Shown one piece after another: positions 6,597-8,662 of a DNA stretch of 8,662 nucleotides. Within the stretch, counting starts at the first letter, position 1, and each line of letters starts with the position of its first letter. The position numbers and the translations under genes are program-made. The notes below the pieces were generated by a model. The model made no database searches and was not told the origin of the DNA. It saw only the letters and a program-made list of their open reading frames with translations. The stretch comes from an uncultured Ignavibacteriales bacterium (lineage in GTDB: Bacteria; Bacteroidota; Ignavibacteria; Ignavibacteriales; Ignavibacteriaceae): assembly GCA_903915485.1 (NCBI GenBank), contig CAIWTC010000481.1:1-8662 (forward strand), read 5' to 3'.

Positions 6597-7709
6597 ATGA
6601 AAATATTCGATACTCCAAATAGCACTTCTATTGCGGTCGACCCAATGGACATCAGTAAGCAGAATGAATTAGCAGGGCTGCAGTCATTTCTGTCGTCATT
6701 GAGATTACTCATGGCCGTGCCGATTATTTCTATAGTGTACTTCAGTTACCTGTTCATAATGAACAAGATTTCCTTTGCAACCTCATCACTGGATTCATTA
6801 TCCACAGGATTGTTTTTAACCGCATTAATATTAGGGCTCCCCTACTCTTCTAAGTTTATAGAATTCAAAAAGAATAACCTCGTTTCATTTCTGCTTACTC
6901 ACAGCGCAGGTGCCGTAACTATTTCGTTGGTTTATACCACAATACACTATTACTTCATAATTAAAAACTATGCGCATATTTCAGAATTTGAATTCTATTT
7001 TTCAACTTTATATATCCGTTTTGTTATCTGGATTTTAGTCTATCTGTTTATTCAGATATTCATTTATTTACTTCTTTATTATGACAAATTGCTTGAAAAG
7101 ACTAAGGAAGAGATTGCATTAAAGAATTTAATAACGGAAGCAGAACTAAAAAGTTTAAAGTTTCAAATCAATCCGCATTTTATTTTTAACAGCTTAAACT
7201 CAATAGCTGCGCTTACTTCCATTGAACCCGACAGCGCAAGGCAGATGACAATAATGCTTGCCGACTTCCTCAGGGCAACTCTTTCAACTAATTTACGGCA
7301 AAAAGTTCCTCTGTCTGATGAGTTAACACAGCTACGCCTGTATGCATCGATTGAGAAAATCCGTTTTGGCGACAAGTTTTCATTCAATGAAAATGTGGAT
7401 GAATCACTCCTGGCAATACAATTACCTAACATGCTTATACAGCCTCTACTGGAGAATGCGATTAAGTATGGTGTTTATGATGCTCTCGAGAACATAAACA
7501 TCGACCTGATTGTTGCTAAAGAAGATGGATTTTTGGCAATCACGATGGAAAATGATTATGAAGAGGACAGCCGCAAAATAACAAACGGCAGCGGTGTTGG
7601 ACTACTTAATATTCAAAGCCGGCTTTCCCTGCTTTATGATAGGAATGATTTAATACAAATACGAAAAGAAAAGTCAAAGTTTAAAGTTATATTAAAGATT
7701 CCGGATTAA
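6597..7709 (+). CDS. LytS/YehU-type sensor histidine kinase
   Basis: This 370-residue membrane kinase has a hydrophobic N-terminal half with about four transmembrane segments (roughly 37-56, 69-86, 97-122 and 140-162). A short coiled stretch (about 163-187) follows, then the His_kinase domain of the LytS family. The phosphoacceptor is H194 in QINPHFIFNSLN. The ATP-binding domain shows the N-box QPLLENAIKYG (282-292) and the G-box GSGVGLLN (331-338). No PAS, GAF or large extracellular sensor domain is visible, so the signal must come through the membrane part or through a partner such as the LiaF-like protein encoded 14 bases upstream. Its output partner is almost certainly the LytTR regulator 16 bases downstream. 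ATG 6597 lacks a Shine-Dalgarno, so translation may be coupled to the upstream gene. An in-frame ATG at 6645 is possible but has no better ribosome site. Confidence 0.93.
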   Translation: MKIFDTPNSTSIAVDPMDISKQNELAGLQSFLSSLRLLMAVPIISIVYFSYLFIMNKISFATSSLDSLSTGLFLTALILGLPYSSKFIEFKKNNLVSFLLTHSAGAVTISLVYTTIHYYFIIKNYAHISEFEFYFSTLYIRFVIWILVYLFIQIFIYLLLYYDKLLEKTKEEIALKNLITEAELKSLKFQINPHFIFNSLNSIAALTSIEPDSARQMTIMLADFLRATLSTNLRQKVPLSDELTQLRLYASIEKIRFGDKFSFNENVDESLLAIQLPNMLIQPLLENAIKYGVYDALENINIDLIVAKEDGFLAITMENDYEEDSRKITNGSGVGLLNIQSRLSLLYDRNDLIQIRKEKSKFKVILKIPD

Positions 7710-7725
7710 AATAATTTAGAACTTT

Positions 7726-8472
7726 ATGTCAGCAAAATACAGAGTAATAATAATCGATGATGAGGAACTTGGAAGAAAGGTAATTAAAAAATACCTGTCT
7801 GAATTTCCACAATTTGAAATAGTTGGTGAAGCAGCAAATGGATTTACAGGAATTAAATTAATTCAAGAAAGTAAGCCTGACCTCGCTTTTCTTGATATTC
7901 AAATGCCCAAACTTACCGGATTTGAATTATTGGAGTTAGTTGATGAACCGATGAATGTTATATTTGCAACAGCATACGATCAGTTTGCCGTGCAGGCGTT
8001 TGAAATGAATGCCGTTGACTATTTACTCAAACCATTTTCGCCCGAAAGATTTAAGCAGGCAATCGATAAGTTTTTATCACAATCTCAAAAATCCCAATCT
8101 GAAAATCTTGATAAATTGAAGAGTTTTGTTGAGAGTGAGAAAAAAGTAATAGACAGGTTTCCAATAAGGGATGGAGCGAAAATTATCATTCTCAATCTTG
8201 ATGATATTCAGTATTTTGAAGCGCAGGATGACTATGTTTTAGTAAGAACGACTACAACAAAATATCTCAAGAAGCAGACCATGAAATCTCTTGAAGAAAA
8301 ACTTCCACCAACTAATTTTGTTAGGATTCACCGTTCATATATTGTAAATCTCGACTTCTTTAAAGAAATAGAAATTTACGACAAAGAGTCGTATAGACTG
8401 CGCCTTACCACAGGAATGGTTTTAGAAGTAAGCAAGTCCGGATATCAAAACATTAAAAGGATAATCAGTTAG
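7726..8472 (+). CDS. LytTR-family response regulator
   Basis: The 248-residue regulator has a receiver domain at about 5-120. The acidic pair is D11/D12, the phosphorylated Asp is D57 in FLDIQMP, the switch Thr is T82, and the Lys is K102 in LLKPF. After a polar linker (about 121-143) comes a LytTR DNA-binding domain (about 145-247), recognised by VRIHRSYIVNL (199-209) and the beta-rich segments around it. LytTR proteins bind as dimers to paired short direct repeats and usually activate a few target genes. The gene is the last of the LiaF-like/kinase/regulator unit and is the evident partner of the upstream LytS-type kinase. Targets are not visible; autoregulation from the divergent region upstream of the LiaF-like gene is a guess. 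No Shine-Dalgarno precedes the start. The 3' end overlaps the convergent aminopeptidase gene by 8 bases. Confidence 0.94.
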   Translation: MSAKYRVIIIDDEELGRKVIKKYLSEFPQFEIVGEAANGFTGIKLIQESKPDLAFLDIQMPKLTGFELLELVDEPMNVIFATAYDQFAVQAFEMNAVDYLLKPFSPERFKQAIDKFLSQSQKSQSENLDKLKSFVESEKKVIDRFPIRDGAKIIILNLDDIQYFEAQDDYVLVRTTTTKYLKKQTMKSLEEKLPPTNFVRIHRSYIVNLDFFKEIEIYDKESYRLRLTTGMVLEVSKSGYQNIKRIIS

Positions 8473-8662
8473 CAATATCGCTAAAATTCTTTAGCAGAAG
8501 TTTGCCGTTTTTCATCAGTATTTTATCATCAAGATAAATAGTTGGCTTTTTAACAACACCATCTAGATGAACCGGAACATCGATACTCCCACCCATTGAT
8601 TTGTTATTACCCAAAGCAATGTGAATAGTTCCAAGCACTTTTTCATCCTCCAGAAGAACACC
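8465..8662 (-). CDS. M29-family aminopeptidase, C-terminal end (5' end outside window)
   Basis: On the minus strand a frame is open from the window edge (base 8662) to a TGA at 8467-8465 and gives 65 residues. GTIHIALGNNKSMGG and VPVHLDG are typical of the C-terminus of M29 (AmpS/aminopeptidase T, 'thermophilic metalloprotease') enzymes, which remove N-terminal amino acids from peptides in the cytoplasm using two metal ions. In the family the His of GTIHIA and the His and Asp of HLD are metal ligands, and all three are present here. The piece ends with the family's usual short strand-rich tail (TIYLDDKILMKNGKLL). The remaining metal-binding residues and the start lie outside the window. The gene converges on the response-regulator gene, with stop codons overlapping. 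The assignment rests on a short fragment but a well-conserved one. Confidence 0.8.
   Translation of the reverse strand, partial: GVLLEDEKVLGTIHIALGNNKSMGGSIDVPVHLDGVVKKPTIYLDDKILMKNGKLLLKNFSDIAN

Noticed and set aside
7163..7432. Minus-strand 89-codon frame inside the histidine kinase gene
   Set aside because: It is antisense to the conserved NPHFIFNSLN and following kinase sequence and has no family resemblance.

Overview
The window is an AT-rich bacterial chromosome segment that carries five complete genes and two genes cut by the window edges. Three things point loosely to the Bacteroidota/Ignavibacteriota (FCB) side of the tree. There is a long B12-dependent ribonucleotide reductase, a LytS-type kinase paired with a LytTR regulator next to a LiaF-like membrane protein, and most starts lack a clear Shine-Dalgarno sequence. 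This assignment is inference from gene types and style; no marker gene in the window settles it.

Layout. (1) Positions 1-1920, plus strand: the 3' part of an alpha/beta-hydrolase (esterase type) is followed after 12 bases by a secreted alginate-lyase-family protein. Together they look like the end of a polysaccharide-degradation cluster. (2) Positions 1921-2054: a convergent intergenic gap holding a perfect 10-bp hairpin with a U-rich tail on the minus strand, which is the nrdJ terminator. (3) Positions 2055-5642, minus strand: nrdJ, a class II ribonucleotide reductase of about 1195 residues with all expected catalytic cysteines and a Cys-rich tail. (4) Positions 5643-5865: a divergent, very AT-rich regulatory region with short direct repeats and a weak inverted repeat, but no recognisable NrdR box or cobalamin riboswitch. 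(5) Positions 5866-8472, plus strand: a compact three-gene unit encoding a LiaF-like membrane protein, a LytS/YehU-type histidine kinase and a LytTR response regulator, with gaps of 14 and 16 bases. It probably forms an envelope-stress-sensing module. (6) Positions 8465-8662, minus strand: the 3' end of an M29-family aminopeptidase, whose stop codon overlaps the end of the response-regulator gene by 8 bases.

How the parts work together. The esterase and lyase could act in sequence on an acylated uronic-acid polysaccharide. The LiaF-like protein, kinase and regulator are probably one signalling system. nrdJ is a stand-alone housekeeping gene that supplies deoxynucleotides without needing oxygen. 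I see no mobile element, CRISPR array, tRNA or rRNA. The most distinctive points are the LiaF-like/LytS/LytTR pairing, the repeats in the nrdJ/liaF-like divergent region, and the overlapping convergent 3' ends. None of these amounts to a demonstrated new system.
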